Below are positions 9,908-18,473 of a DNA stretch of 33,887 nt, one piece after another. The translations under genes and the position numbers were made by a program. Every line of letters starts with the position of its first letter. The stretch's first letter is position 1. The notes under the pieces were generated by a model. That model had not been told where the DNA came from, did not search any database, and saw only the letters and a list, made by a program, of their open reading frames with translations. Source of the stretch: Candidatus Zixiibacteriota bacterium (GTDB lineage: Bacteria > JAAXHH01); the NCBI GenBank assembly GCA_016867335.1, contig VGJU01000013.1, positions 1 through 33,887 of the forward strand. The letters run 5' to 3'.

Positions 9908-9945
9908 CAAAAAGATCGATTACACGCTCTGGGGAGTTTTGCCGC

Positions 9946-11256
9946 ATGTGGTTTTACGGCGTCGTGGGAATACTTTGGCTTTGTCTGTGTCTCGGCGTGG
10001 CCGTTTGGAGTCGCCGTCGAGAAATGGAGGACGGGCTTGTCCGCACCGTTCAGGGAATCGCTACGGCGATCGCGCTTATCGCCGTCTTTCCCGGTCTCGG
10101 TCTGTTCAAAACCATCCTGACGGTGCTATGGCTTTTTCTGTTTCTCTCCGTTTCCTCTCTTCTTAGCCGGCTACATCTACGAAAACCGATTCCTGCAGCG
10201 GCAGGTGTTCTCGTCGTCGTGCTCGCCTTTCTCGGCGCCGAAACACTCAACACCATGTTGCTCAGAGTACTCGCACTGCTGACCCTGAGCCTGATCTTTC
10301 TTTTAGGTCTCAACCTCGGATTTCGCTACCTCCTACGCCGTATCCTGTGGATGTTTCCCGTCCTGTTTGCCGTTACCGTCATCACATTCGGATTTATGCA
10401 CTCGGTCCCGGGTGGCCCCTTTGACGCGGGGGGCGAAACCGGCGGCATTCCGCTGACCCCCGAAGTGCGCGCCAATCTGATGCGCAAGTACAACCTGGAC
10501 CGCCCGCTCCACATCCAGTACGTCTCGTGGATAAGCAGCGTGCTTCAGGGAGATTTTGGCTTCTCCTTTCAGCACCAGAGCCGGACCTGCCAAGAAATCA
10601 TCGCCGAAGCATGGCCGGTGTCGGTGCATCTGGGCGGGATGGCGTTTGTCCTCGCCATGCTCGGCGGGCTTGCGCTTGGTATTCTTGCCGCCGTATACCA
10701 GAATACATGGATCGACTATCTTTCTTCGCTGGTAGCCATTTTTAGCATCGTTACCCCTGGTTTCGTAATCGCCGTAGGGCTTACCCTGGTGTTTACGCTC
10801 TGGCTTCACTGGTTCGAAACAGGCGGATGGAACTCGCCCAAAGACTGGGTCATGCCCGTGATCGCCATGTCCTTGGGGCCAATGGCGGTAGTGGCGCGTC
10901 AGACCCGGTCCAATATGATCGAGGTGATCCGCGCCGACTATGTGCGGACGGCGCGCGCCAAAGGACTGAAAGCCTTCCCCGTCGTCATCGTCCATGTCCT
11001 CAAAAACGCGCTGATCCCGTTGCTCACCATCTCCGGGCCTATGATGGGCGGCCTGATCACCGGCTCGTTTTTTATCGAAACCATCTTCCGCATACCCGGC
11101 ATCGGACGATATTTCACAACCAGCGTGTTTGCGCGGGACTATCCGATGATCATGGCGACGGCGCTGTTGTGGTCGTCGTTGATCATCGTCATCTATCTGC
11201 TTACCGACATCCTCTATGCGCTCGCTGATCCGCGCATCCGGTATAGGGAAAAGTAG
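9946..11256 (+). CDS. ABC transporter permease, OppB/DppB type, with extra membrane N-terminus
   Basis: Residues about 127-436 are a normal OppB/DppB permease of a peptide-type ABC importer in the inner membrane. It begins YLLRRILWMFPVLFAVTVITF and has the HSVPGGPFD and NLDRPLHIQY regions. The EAA loop (EVIRADYVRTARAKGLKAF, about 326-344), which docks on the ATPase, is followed by IPGIGRYF. The preceding 125 residues are unusual: they contain about five hydrophobic segments (about 2-21, 32-53, 57-74, 84-98, 104-126). Usual OppB proteins are 300-340 residues. The start ATG has GGGGAG 9 bases upstream. The next gene, 15 bases on, is the OppC-type partner. No ATPase or substrate-binding protein is encoded nearby, so the substrate cannot be given; peptides are the default for this family. 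Confidence 0.9.
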   Translation: MWFYGVVGILWLCLCLGVAVWSRRREMEDGLVRTVQGIATAIALIAVFPGLGLFKTILTVLWLFLFLSVSSLLSRLHLRKPIPAAAGVLVVVLAFLGAETLNTMLLRVLALLTLSLIFLLGLNLGFRYLLRRILWMFPVLFAVTVITFGFMHSVPGGPFDAGGETGGIPLTPEVRANLMRKYNLDRPLHIQYVSWISSVLQGDFGFSFQHQSRTCQEIIAEAWPVSVHLGGMAFVLAMLGGLALGILAAVYQNTWIDYLSSLVAIFSIVTPGFVIAVGLTLVFTLWLHWFETGGWNSPKDWVMPVIAMSLGPMAVVARQTRSNMIEVIRADYVRTARAKGLKAFPVVIVHVLKNALIPLLTISGPMMGGLITGSFFIETIFRIPGIGRYFTTSVFARDYPMIMATALLWSSLIIVIYLLTDILYALADPRIRYREK

Positions 11257-11271
11257 CGGCAGGAGACGGGG

Positions 11272-12561
11272 ATGGATCAAACGGGCGCGGTCATGGAGGC
11301 GGCGGGTTTTTCATGGGTCTTGCAGGCCGTACTGAGTTGGTTCTGGAACACCATGATCCTGGAAGTGGGCCGGATGGCCTTGGCCATAGAACTTACCATC
11401 CTCTTCTTCCGGATGCCTCGCATTGCCGCAAACCGAAAAACCGGACGGCTGGCGGCACTGTGTCGCACGCTTTCACGAAACAGAGCGATCTATGCCGCTA
11501 CCGGTGTCAGCGTCTTGTTGATCGACTATTTGCTACTTCTCGGTTGGATCGGTTCGTATCCCTACGGCACGGAAGAAACTCCGGAGACGCTTTCCGAATC
11601 GCTTACATGGGACGGGCTAGCACCCTTTTTTACTTGGACCGCACAGTTGTTGCGTGTAGGGCTGGCTACTTCGTTTACCCTGCTATGGCCGCGTGCGTAC
11701 TGGCACTTCAAAAAACACGACAGCGGTCTCTGGGCGGACGCCGCACGGCGTTTCTCCCGCAACGGTCTTTCCATCGTCGGGCTTGTGCTGGTGGTGATAC
11801 TCGTGGACACCGCTCTGCTGGCCCCGTGGATCGCCCCGTTTCACTTTACCAAACAGAATTTTGCCGTGGCATGGCAAGAACCGTCGTGGCGCTATCCCTT
11901 TGGTACGGACGGACTGGGACGCGATCTGTTTAGCCGGGTCATCTACGGTGCGGAAATTTCCATGATCGTCGGCGTGTTGGTACAAGGCATCATTTTTGCC
12001 ATCGGCGTGCCATTGGGCGCGATAGCCGGCTATATCGGCGGTAAAACCGACAACGCCATCATGCGATTTGTAGACGTGATGTCCGCGTTTCCGGGACTGC
12101 TGTTTATCATCCTCGTGATGGCTACCTTAGGACCGGGGCTTTTCAACATCTTTATCGCTATCGGAGTTACGGAGTGGGTAGGCGTATGCCGTCTGCTGCG
12201 GGGACAAGTCCTGTCACTCAAGGAGAAAGAGTTTGTACGCGCGGCTCGGTCGATGGGGGGGAGTCACCGCCGAATCATCCTGACTCACGTCCTGCCCAAC
12301 AGTATGACCCCGTTGATCGTTTCGCTCGCGCTCGGCATTCCGTCCGCCATATTTACCGAGGCGGGACTGAGCTTTATCGGCATCGGAATCAGTCCGCCTA
12401 CGCCAAGCTGGGGCCAGATGGTCGGAGAAAATGCCAACTATATCCGCTCCTATTGGCATCTTGCGACGTTTCCGGGGATCATGATCGCGCTGACCATGCT
12501 GGGTTTTCAACTTATGGGTGACGGGTTTCGGGATGCGCTCGATCCCAAGATGAACGAGTAG
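11272..12561 (+). CDS. ABC transporter permease, OppC/DppC type, with N-terminal extension
   Basis: Residues about 155-429 match OppC/DppC permeases: ARRFSRNGLSIVGLVLVVIL as the first family helix, FGTDGLGRDLFSRVIYG, the EAA loop EFVRAARSMGGSHRRIILTH and the C-terminal GDGFRDALDPK. It would form a heterodimeric channel with the permease encoded 15 bases upstream. The first 150 residues are an extension not found in ordinary OppC (about 280-300 residues). It has hydrophobic stretches around 33-47, 75-93 and 118-139. AGGAG lies upstream of the ATG at 11272. Both subunits being extended suggests that the extra segments belong together. The ATPases and binding protein must be encoded elsewhere. 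Confidence 0.9.
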   Translation: MDQTGAVMEAAGFSWVLQAVLSWFWNTMILEVGRMALAIELTILFFRMPRIAANRKTGRLAALCRTLSRNRAIYAATGVSVLLIDYLLLLGWIGSYPYGTEETPETLSESLTWDGLAPFFTWTAQLLRVGLATSFTLLWPRAYWHFKKHDSGLWADAARRFSRNGLSIVGLVLVVILVDTALLAPWIAPFHFTKQNFAVAWQEPSWRYPFGTDGLGRDLFSRVIYGAEISMIVGVLVQGIIFAIGVPLGAIAGYIGGKTDNAIMRFVDVMSAFPGLLFIILVMATLGPGLFNIFIAIGVTEWVGVCRLLRGQVLSLKEKEFVRAARSMGGSHRRIILTHVLPNSMTPLIVSLALGIPSAIFTEAGLSFIGIGISPPTPSWGQMVGENANYIRSYWHLATFPGIMIALTMLGFQLMGDGFRDALDPKMNE

Positions 12562-12707
12562 ATCCCACACACTGACACGCGTCGGACTGACAGCTTAAAG
12601 GATAAGACGTAACGGCAATTGGCCCTTATCGACCCGTTCCGTTTTAGCAACCCCGCCCGGATCCACGCGGATAACAATGGCTGCATCTACAAAGGAGCAA
12701 AAATTTC

Positions 12708-12735
12708 TTGACAGTAATCCGTCAATCGCTATATT
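12708..12735 (+). promoter_or_regulatory. Sigma70-like promoter for rho
   Basis: TTGACA (12708-12713), a 16-base spacer and TATATT (12730-12735). Transcription would begin near 12742 and give a leader of about 370 bases before the rho ATG. The long leader fits with rho leaders known to be autoregulated in other bacteria. Confidence 0.7.
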
Positions 12736-12758
12736 AGCCTTGTTGCCTCTTTAGAACT

Positions 12759-12782
12759 TATCCCAGATGTGGGTTTCGGATA
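12759..12782 (+). promoter_or_regulatory. Small hairpin near the 5' end of the rho leader
   Basis: CCCA (12762-12765) pairs with TGGG (12770-12773) around a GATG loop, or the longer TATCC (12759-12763) pairs with GGATA (12778-12782). It sits about 15 bases after the predicted transcript start. Function unknown. Confidence 0.35.
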
Positions 12783-12871
12783 GGCTCTTACAGGCAGACT
12801 TACTACGCGGGTCCTCTATTTTCCTCAATCGGAACATCGCATACTCCTGGTCACCAAGTCGAGATATCCTT

Positions 12872-12899
12872 CATGCGGGTGTAATGATACTCCCGCATG
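12872..12899 (+). promoter_or_regulatory. Strong stem-loop in the rho leader
   Basis: CATGCGGG (12872-12879) and CCCGCATG (12892-12899) are perfect complements. Inside them GTA and TAC pair around an ATGA loop after a single T/T mismatch, so the whole 28 bases fold into one hairpin. There is no T run after it, so it is not an intrinsic terminator. It lies about 215 bases before the rho start codon. Confidence 0.6.
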
Positions 12900-13115
12900 G
12901 TCTGTCGTATCCCCAATCATTGGCAGGGCCAAAGCGTCTTGTGTCGCACTCCGGACTCAGCACGCGCAAAGACGCGCCCCGACGTGTACCCTTCAAACTC
13001 ATCTGTACGTATTTCATGACGCAAACTGATCGTTCCCCCGATTCCCCCTATCCATCCTCGTTGCGCATGTCGCCGCGCAGCGCATTCACCTGCCTTCTCA
13101 AGAGGTAATCACCCG

Positions 13116-14366
13116 ATGCACATTTTAGAACTTAAAACCCAAACCCTGCCCGATCTCTACAAAATCGCCCAAGAACTCGGTATACAGGGCTATACGGGAC
13201 TTCGTAAACAAGAGTTGATCTTTGGCATACTCCAAGCCCAAACGGAGAAGGAAGGGGTTATTTTCGGCGAAGGCGTGTTGGAAGTGCTTCCCGACAACCG
13301 GTGCGGATTTCTGCGATCTCCCGACTACAGTTATTTGCACGGCCCCGACGATATTTACGTCGCCCCTTCGCAGGTAAAACGCTTCGACCTGAGAACCGGA
13401 GATACAATTTCGGGCCAGATTCGGCCTCCTAAAGACGGAGAACGCTTTTTCGCGCTGTTGCGCGTGGATACCGTCAATTTCGAAAACCCGGAAGACTCCA
13501 AAGAACGCACCTTGTTTGACAATCTGACGCCGATCTACCCGATCGAACGGCTGGTGCTGGAATACGACCCGACACGGCTGTCAACGCGCGTCATGGACCT
13601 TTTGACTCCCATCGGAAAAGGGCAACGCGGGCTGATCGTATCGCCTCCGAAAGCCGGAAAAACGATGCTCCTGCAGGAGATCGCCAACGCCATCACCCAC
13701 AACCATCCCGAAGTGGTGCTCATGGTGCTTTTGATCGACGAACGCCCCGAAGAAGTGACGGACATGGAGCGTTCGGTGCAAGGCGAGGTGATCGCCTCCA
13801 CGTTTGACGAACCGCCGGAGCGGCATGTGGCGGTCTCGGACATGGTGTTGGAAAAAGCCAAACGGTTGGTCGAACACAAACGCGACGTGGTAATTCTGCT
13901 GGACAGCATCACGCGTCTGGCACGTGCCCACAACGCCGTCACCCCGCACAGCGGCAAAATCCTCTCCGGTGGTATCGACGCCAACGCACTTCAGAAACCG
14001 CGTCGCTTTTTCGGGGCCGCACGCAACATCGAAGAAGGCGGCAGCTTGACCATCGTCGCCACCGCCCTGATCGAAACCGGAAGCCGCATGGACGACGGGA
14101 TTTACGAAGAGTTCAAAGGAACCGGCAACATGGAACTCGAACTCAGCCGGAAACTGGCAAACCGTTGGATTTTCCCCGCCATCGATCTGAGTACCTCCTC
14201 TACCCGAAAAGCCGAACTTCTCCTCGAAGGCGACGTGCTCAACAAGGTAAAAATTCTGCGCAAATTTTTGGACGGACTTGGCCCGGTCGAAGCGATGGAA
14301 CTCATGCTGGAGCGGCTTTCGCGCACCAAGACCAACCGGGAGTTTCTGCGGTCGATGAACGAGTAG
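13116..14366 (+). CDS. rho: Transcription termination factor Rho
   Basis: This 416-residue protein is the hexameric RNA-dependent ATPase/helicase that ends transcription. The N-terminal Rho_N helices ([19 protein letters not shown]) are followed by the cold-shock-like RNA-binding domain ([19 protein letters not shown], about 53-120). The ATPase domain has Walker A SPPKAGKT (176-183), Walker [14 protein letters not shown], and [20 protein letters not shown] and [13 protein letters not shown] regions. Length equals the E. coli protein (419), with no inserted domain. The ATG at 13116 has AGAGGT about 9 bases upstream. It has its own promoter and a structured leader of about 370 bases, suggesting control at the leader. 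Convergent with the transporter gene downstream. Confidence 0.98.
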   Translation: MHILELKTQTLPDLYKIAQELGIQGYTGLRKQELIFGILQAQTEKEGVIFGEGVLEVLPDNRCGFLRSPDYSYLHGPDDIYVAPSQVKRFDLRTGDTISGQIRPPKDGERFFALLRVDTVNFENPEDSKERTLFDNLTPIYPIERLVLEYDPTRLSTRVMDLLTPIGKGQRGLIVSPPKAGKTMLLQEIANAITHNHPEVVLMVLLIDERPEEVTDMERSVQGEVIASTFDEPPERHVAVSDMVLEKAKRLVEHKRDVVILLDSITRLARAHNAVTPHSGKILSGGIDANALQKPRRFFGAARNIEEGGSLTIVATALIETGSRMDDGIYEEFKGTGNMELELSRKLANRWIFPAIDLSTSSTRKAELLLEGDVLNKVKILRKFLDGLGPVEAMELMLERLSRTKTNREFLRSMNE

Positions 14367-14409
14367 GAGACGATAGCACCGGAATCGGACGCCGAAAAGC
14401 AGAACTCCC

Positions 14410-14434
14410 CTACAGCACCACGGTGCAACCGTAG
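14410..14434. terminator. Hairpin in the convergent gap between rho and the EamA transporter gene
   Basis: CTAC (14410-14413) and GTAG (14431-14434) enclose the inverted repeat GCACC-AC-GGTGC. It sits where a two-way terminator is expected, but neither side has a clean T run, so its role is uncertain. Confidence 0.35.
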
Positions 14435-14469
14435 AGCGCGCATATCTGACGACCAGAACGCGGAGAAAA

Positions 14470-15368
14470 TCAAATTCTTTTGGAGGAAGCTCGCAGCAGC
14501 GACGAGAGCATGGAGCCGGCAACCACGAAAAGCGCTCCGGCAATACCGGCCAGACCGAGCGATTCAGGCGAAACGACTTCCGGCCAGAGCGGATGCCCCG
14601 CCTCCACGCTCACACGGGACGCCTCCCAGTGGTTGAGCGCTTCGGCAAACGCGACATAAGAAACGAGCGAAGTCAATCCGCAGACCCCCAGCAACAAGAA
14701 TTCCTGCGGGGTACAACTTAAAAGACGAAGCGGACTGGCAAACGGAAGATACAGCAAAACGCCGACGAGATAGAACATCAGAATGGTCGTCGCCGGAGCG
14801 TACACCCGCAACAGCCGTTTCTGAATAAGCCCGTATATCGACCAAGTAAACGCAGCCGCCACGATCAGCAATACCCCCGCCGTTTCGCTCGACAGACTTC
14901 CGAATGGATCGTCCAGTTTCCGGTGAAAAACAAAAGCTGCCCGGACACCACCACCCCAAACCCTGTCCACTGCCCCGCCGAAAACGTCTCTCGATATACG
15001 ATCAAGCTTCCCAGCAACAAAAACATAGGCGCTAGTTGAATCACGATCTGGGCCGCACTGGGTGATACATACATCAGCCCGATTCCGTAAAATAGATAAT
15101 TGGTGGACATGAGCGCCCCCGCGACGATCACCTGTCCAATCAACCGAATATCCGGAAGGGGGGACGCCGCGATTCGGCCGGGTCTGACGATAAACGCCGC
15201 GAGAATGCCGGCTGCAATTACAAACCGATACCAAGTGACTGTATAGGGATCGATCGTGGCAAGCAATCCCTTGAGGGCGATCGGCAAAAATCCGAACGCC
15301 AGACAGGTGCATACAGCCATGATCAGACCCAGCGTCCAGTTACCGGAAGGCCTATGCACCAGCAACAC
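14470..15368 (-). pseudogene. EamA/DMT-family transporter, interrupted by one apparent frameshift
   Basis: The N-terminal half (GTG near 15368) reads MLLVHRPSGNWTLGLIMAV, with first-repeat EamA features such as TWYRFVIAAGI and SPSAAQIVIQLAPMFLLLGSL. After GQLLFFTGNW the family sequence continues in another frame with FGSLSSETAGVLLIVAAAF, TWSIYGLIQKRLL, LVSYVAFAEALNHWEASRVS and a final helix, ending at 14470. The span of 899 bases is one short of 900, so one missing base near 14905-14935 explains the break; the repaired protein would be about 299 residues with ten helices, as in drug/metabolite exporters. The exact start is unclear (GTG at 15368 or 15359, both with weak ribosome sites). Substrate unknown. 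It may be a true pseudogene or an assembly error. Confidence 0.85.
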
Positions 15369-15491
15369 CCAAAACGCATAAAACCGATCTTCGGGGGTCT
15401 ATATCCAGATAGGTACGAGGAGTTTTGATCACCAAGACAGCGCCCGGACCACTTCGGCGCGCGGACCCACGTTTGACAAAACGGTGAGAGG

Positions 15492-16493
15492 TCATCGTGG
15501 CACCAAGAGCCAACGAGGTTTTACCTCGCGGTTGACATACGAGCGCGGAAAGCGACCCCGGGCAAAATCGACCGCCGTTTCCACCGAAAGCCGCCACGAA
15601 TTTTCGGTCGTCTCGTCCGAGTATCCTGCGATATGGGGCGTAAGCACCACGTTGTCCATCTTTAAAAGCGGGTTGTCGGAGCCGATGGGTTCGGTCTCGA
15701 ACACGTCGAGACCTGCGCCCGCGATACGGCCCTCCTTGAGCGCGCGGACCAACGCCGTCTCGTCTACGGTCGGACCGCGCGAGGTGTTGACCAGCAGGGC
15801 GGTCGGCTTCAAAAGACGGAGCGCCCGCTCACCGATGATATGGCGGGTTGCTTCGGTCAGCGGCGTATGTACCGACACATAATCTGATTCCGAAAGGAGT
15901 TGGTCAAGATCGGTAAACCGTACGCCAAGTTCGGCGGCTTTTTCCGGATTTCCGTAAGGGTCGCAGGCCAGTATCGTAAGGTCGAACCCCTTTAATTTCC
16001 GGCTTATAAACTGTGGAATACGCCCAAAACCTATCAGACCGAGCGTTTGGCCCTGAAGATGCCATCCCGGCCACGCTTCGTATCGGTTCCATACGCCGCG
16101 ACGCACGGCCTTGTCCTGCGCTACGATCTGACGCATACAGGCAAACAACAGCCCGATGGTGTGTTCGGCGACGGCGTCCGAGACCCCCTCGGGCGTATTG
16201 GCCACCACAATACCCCGCGCCGTCGCTTCGGGTACAGGCACGTTGTCCGTGCCGCTTCCCGTGCGAATGATCGCGCCGCACCGGGGAACAACGTCCAGAT
16301 TTTCGGCGTATACACACCGATGCGAGCCAAATACCCACACCACGTCGGCGTCGCCTGCGGTTTGGGCCAGTTCCTCACGCGACACACACTCGCGTACGGC
16401 AAATCCGATGTCTTCCCGTTCAAAACGCTCATATACCCAGCCCGGAACGCTCTGACCGTCCAGACCGACCAACGCTACCTTGAAAGCTGGCAT
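15492..16493 (-). CDS. D-isomer-specific 2-hydroxyacid dehydrogenase
   Basis: This 333-residue NAD(P)-dependent oxidoreductase belongs to the SerA/glyoxylate-reductase superfamily. The Rossmann loop is GLIGFGRIPQ (about 152-161). The catalytic triad is visible: Arg239 in NTSRGPTVDE, Glu268 in DVFETEP and His287 in LTPHIAGYS. The substrate-side motif RTGSGTDNVP (about 77-86) is close to the PGDH-like group, but there is no ACT regulatory domain, so serine synthesis is not assured; glyoxylate, hydroxypyruvate or a sugar-derived 2-keto acid are alternatives. In the Rossmann loop the usual third glycine is replaced (GRIPQ for GRIGR). GAGG lies 5 bases upstream of the ATG. It is divergent from a PhyH-family gene and close to sugar kinase and isomerase genes. 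Confidence 0.92.
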   Translation of the reverse strand: MPAFKVALVGLDGQSVPGWVYERFEREDIGFAVRECVSREELAQTAGDADVVWVFGSHRCVYAENLDVVPRCGAIIRTGSGTDNVPVPEATARGIVVANTPEGVSDAVAEHTIGLLFACMRQIVAQDKAVRRGVWNRYEAWPGWHLQGQTLGLIGFGRIPQFISRKLKGFDLTILACDPYGNPEKAAELGVRFTDLDQLLSESDYVSVHTPLTEATRHIIGERALRLLKPTALLVNTSRGPTVDETALVRALKEGRIAGAGLDVFETEPIGSDNPLLKMDNVVLTPHIAGYSDETTENSWRLSVETAVDFARGRFPRSYVNREVKPRWLLVPR

Positions 16494-16598
16494 GAAGTCC
16501 TCGAAAGGTGGAGTTTGAAGAATGAAACGACCGAATCAGACACGCCGATACCGGATCGTAAGGTTTGGAGTTCGGCGATATGACCCAGGACAAAATGC

Positions 16599-16627
16599 TT
16601 GACGCAATGTGTCTATCTTAATGTATT
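16599..16627 (+). promoter_or_regulatory. Putative promoter for the PhyH-kinase pair
   Basis: TTGACG (16599-16604), a 17-base spacer and TGTATT (16622-16627), about 45 bases before the ATG at 16679. The -10 is a moderate match. Confidence 0.45.
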
Positions 16628-16678
16628 TTGGCGTATCGTACAAGAGGGGAGAAATCCGAGCTTTTTCCGGAGATCGCC

Positions 16679-17377
16679 ATGATGTGCTCCGTTCTCATCT
16701 CTCCCGAACAGCTACAACAGTACCACGACGAAGCATATTTCGTACTTCCCGACGCCATTTCCGAGAAATTGCTTGTCTTGCTGCGCGACGTATACGAGCA
16801 GATTGTCAAACCGTTGCACGCGGAAATGGACCGCCGGGGAACGGATGCCATCGGCGTCAACCGACGAGATCGGCAGTATCTGTTTACCAACTGTTATGCC
16901 AAACACCCGATACTTGGGCGTTTTTTGTTTAGCGACGTCATGGCGGACATCTGTCGCGCGACGCGCGGAACCGAAGCATTTTTGCTACACGATCAGTTTG
17001 TGGTAAAGGGACCGGGTATGGCCATGCCGTTCGAATGGCATCAGGACGGTGGGTGTATCGCGCACGACCATCGCCCGTACCTGATTTGCTGGTGCGCGAA
17101 TGACGATGTGGATACGGACAACGGGGCGGTGCAGATTCTGCCTTTTTCCTTCGCGGGAACACGCGAGCGCGTCCGTCACAAACGCGATCCGCGAACCGGC
17201 CAACCGGTCGGCTATTTCGGATCTGAACCGGGAGTGGCGATAAAAGGCGGAGCAGGGGTCATCGGTGTGTATTCCAGTCTGAGTTTTCACCGAAGCGGCC
17301 CCAACCGGTCCAACCGATTCCGGGCGGCTATTTGGTCCAATATACGGCGAAACCGCTTCTTCACGCCGACGGTGTAA
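16679..17377 (+). CDS. Phytanoyl-CoA dioxygenase (PhyH) family protein
   Basis: This 232-residue protein is a predicted Fe(II)/2-oxoglutarate-dependent oxygenase. It starts with the family opening LISPEQLQQYHDEAYFVLP. The iron-binding HxD is at 121-123 (EWHQDGG), a distal His is at 204 (SLSFHRSGPNRSNRFR), and the following Arg (about 215) would bind 2-oxoglutarate. PYLICWCANDDVDTDNGAVQILPFS is typical of PhyH proteins that act on small hydroxylated or amino-acid-like substrates, so the substrate cannot be named. The ATG at 16679 has GGAG 6 bases upstream; a second ATG follows directly. It is followed 62 bp later by a PfkB-type kinase on the same strand, probably one transcript. Confidence 0.9.
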   Translation: MMCSVLISPEQLQQYHDEAYFVLPDAISEKLLVLLRDVYEQIVKPLHAEMDRRGTDAIGVNRRDRQYLFTNCYAKHPILGRFLFSDVMADICRATRGTEAFLLHDQFVVKGPGMAMPFEWHQDGGCIAHDHRPYLICWCANDDVDTDNGAVQILPFSFAGTRERVRHKRDPRTGQPVGYFGSEPGVAIKGGAGVIGVYSSLSFHRSGPNRSNRFRAAIWSNIRRNRFFTPTV

Positions 17378-17439
17378 GGCTTTTCGGAAACGCCGTTCCC
17401 TTTCTCAAAGCAGACAAAAAATTCAGAAACGAGTAAATC

Positions 17440-18465
17440 GTGACACGAAACCAGCTGAAAACACTGCTCGATCGATTTTCCGACGCGTCGATACTGGTCG
17501 TCGGGGATTTCTTTCTCGACAAATATCTTGTTTTGGATCCGGTATTGACGGAGACCTCGGTCGAGACCGGACTCGACGCCTATCAGATCGTGGCACGGCG
17601 ATGTAGTCCAGGCGCGGTGGGGACCGTCGTTTCCAACCTGCACGCGCTCGGCGTGGGAACGCTCTACGCGCTTACGGTTCTGGGGGAAGATGGAGAAGGT
17701 TACGAGTTGGGTCAGGGACTGGAGGCGATCGGCGTACGGCCCGATTATGTGATCCGCACGACAGACCGTTTTACGCCCACCTATACCAAAGCTATGATGC
17801 GCGAACGGGGTGGAGAACGTGAAATCCAGCGGTTGGACGTCAAAAACAGATCGCCGCTGCCCACCTATCTGGAAGATCGCGTGATCGCGTATCTCCGAGA
17901 GGCAGTGGAACGGGTACAGGCCATCGTGGTGGGGGATCAAGTAAAGGAACGCAACTGCGGGGTAATCACGGATCGGGTACGCGAGACGCTTGCTGCCATC
18001 GGAAGAGAACGTCCGGAGCTTTTTATACTGGTCGATTCACGGGCGCATATCGACGCTTTCCGGGACGTCGTGCTCAAATGCAACCGGCGCGAGGCAACGT
18101 TGGCGCTGACGCCAGATCATGAGGGACCGGTAGATCGGGCGGAGATAGAACGCATCGGCCGGGCGTTGTTTACTCAAACCCGAAGACCCGTGTGTATAAC
18201 GTTGAGCGAAGAGGGTCTGTTGCTGTTCGACGCGGCAGGCTGTCGCCACATCCCGGCCCTGGCGGTTTCGGATCCCATAGACCCGGTAGGGGCGGGTGAT
18301 AGCACCACCGCCGGTCTCACCGCCGCCATCTGTGCAGGCGCGACGCTTGACGAGGCCGCGCTGATCGGCAATCTGACCGCCTCGATCACGATCACACAGC
18401 TTGGCACTACCGGAACCGCCTCGCCGGAACAACTCCTCCGTCAATTCGACAAACATCCGAGGTAA
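17440..18465 (+). CDS. PfkB-family carbohydrate kinase (HldE/RfaE kinase-like)
   Basis: This 341-residue protein has the ribokinase/PfkB fold. Near the N-terminus it has ILVVGDFFLDKYLVLDP and GAVGTVVSNLHALGVGTLYALTVLGEDGEG. The ATP/anion-hole signature DPVGAGDSTTAGL contains the catalytic base Asp287. The opening resembles the kinase domain of D-glycero-beta-D-manno-heptose-7-phosphate kinase, but the adenylyltransferase half is absent, so I only call a sugar kinase. The start is a GTG at 17440 with a weak ribosome site. It sits with a dioxygenase, a hydroxyacid dehydrogenase and an isomerase-like gene, suggesting catabolism of a sugar or sugar acid. It ends 8 bp from the convergent isomerase-like gene. 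Confidence 0.9.
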   Translation: MTRNQLKTLLDRFSDASILVVGDFFLDKYLVLDPVLTETSVETGLDAYQIVARRCSPGAVGTVVSNLHALGVGTLYALTVLGEDGEGYELGQGLEAIGVRPDYVIRTTDRFTPTYTKAMMRERGGEREIQRLDVKNRSPLPTYLEDRVIAYLREAVERVQAIVVGDQVKERNCGVITDRVRETLAAIGRERPELFILVDSRAHIDAFRDVVLKCNRREATLALTPDHEGPVDRAEIERIGRALFTQTRRPVCITLSEEGLLLFDAAGCRHIPALAVSDPIDPVGAGDSTTAGLTAAICAGATLDEAALIGNLTASITITQLGTTGTASPEQLLRQFDKHPR

Positions 18466-18473
18466 CGGACGCT

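Larger units (their letters stand above)
9621..9945. other. Divergent intergenic control region between M16 protease and OppB-type permease
   Basis: This 325-bp stretch holds no gene. It contains one sigma70-like promoter on each strand (described separately) and a second TTGACA at 9805-9810 that has no matching -10. AAAAG/CTTTT around 9838-9853 could form only a weak hairpin. No operator or riboswitch was recognised. Confidence 0.7.
12562..13115. other. Intergenic region containing the rho promoter and long leader
   Basis: This 554-bp gap holds the rho promoter at 12708-12735 and a leader of about 370 bases with two hairpin motifs. I see no tRNA and no convincing terminator for the permease operon; GATAAG (12601-12606) and CTTATC (12625-12630) can pair but have no T run. 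An open frame at 12767-13108 whose stop lies in the rho ribosome-site region has no ribosome site and no recognisable features, so I do not call it. Confidence 0.7.

Noticed and set aside
12601-12630. GATAAG/CTTATC as a terminator for the permease genes
   Set aside because: Only six pairs, an 18-base loop and no T run after it.
12767-13108. A 113-codon open frame in the rho leader, ending next to the rho ribosome site
   Set aside because: No ribosome site, starts about 25 bases after the predicted transcript start, composition unlike neighbouring proteins; more likely untranslated leader.
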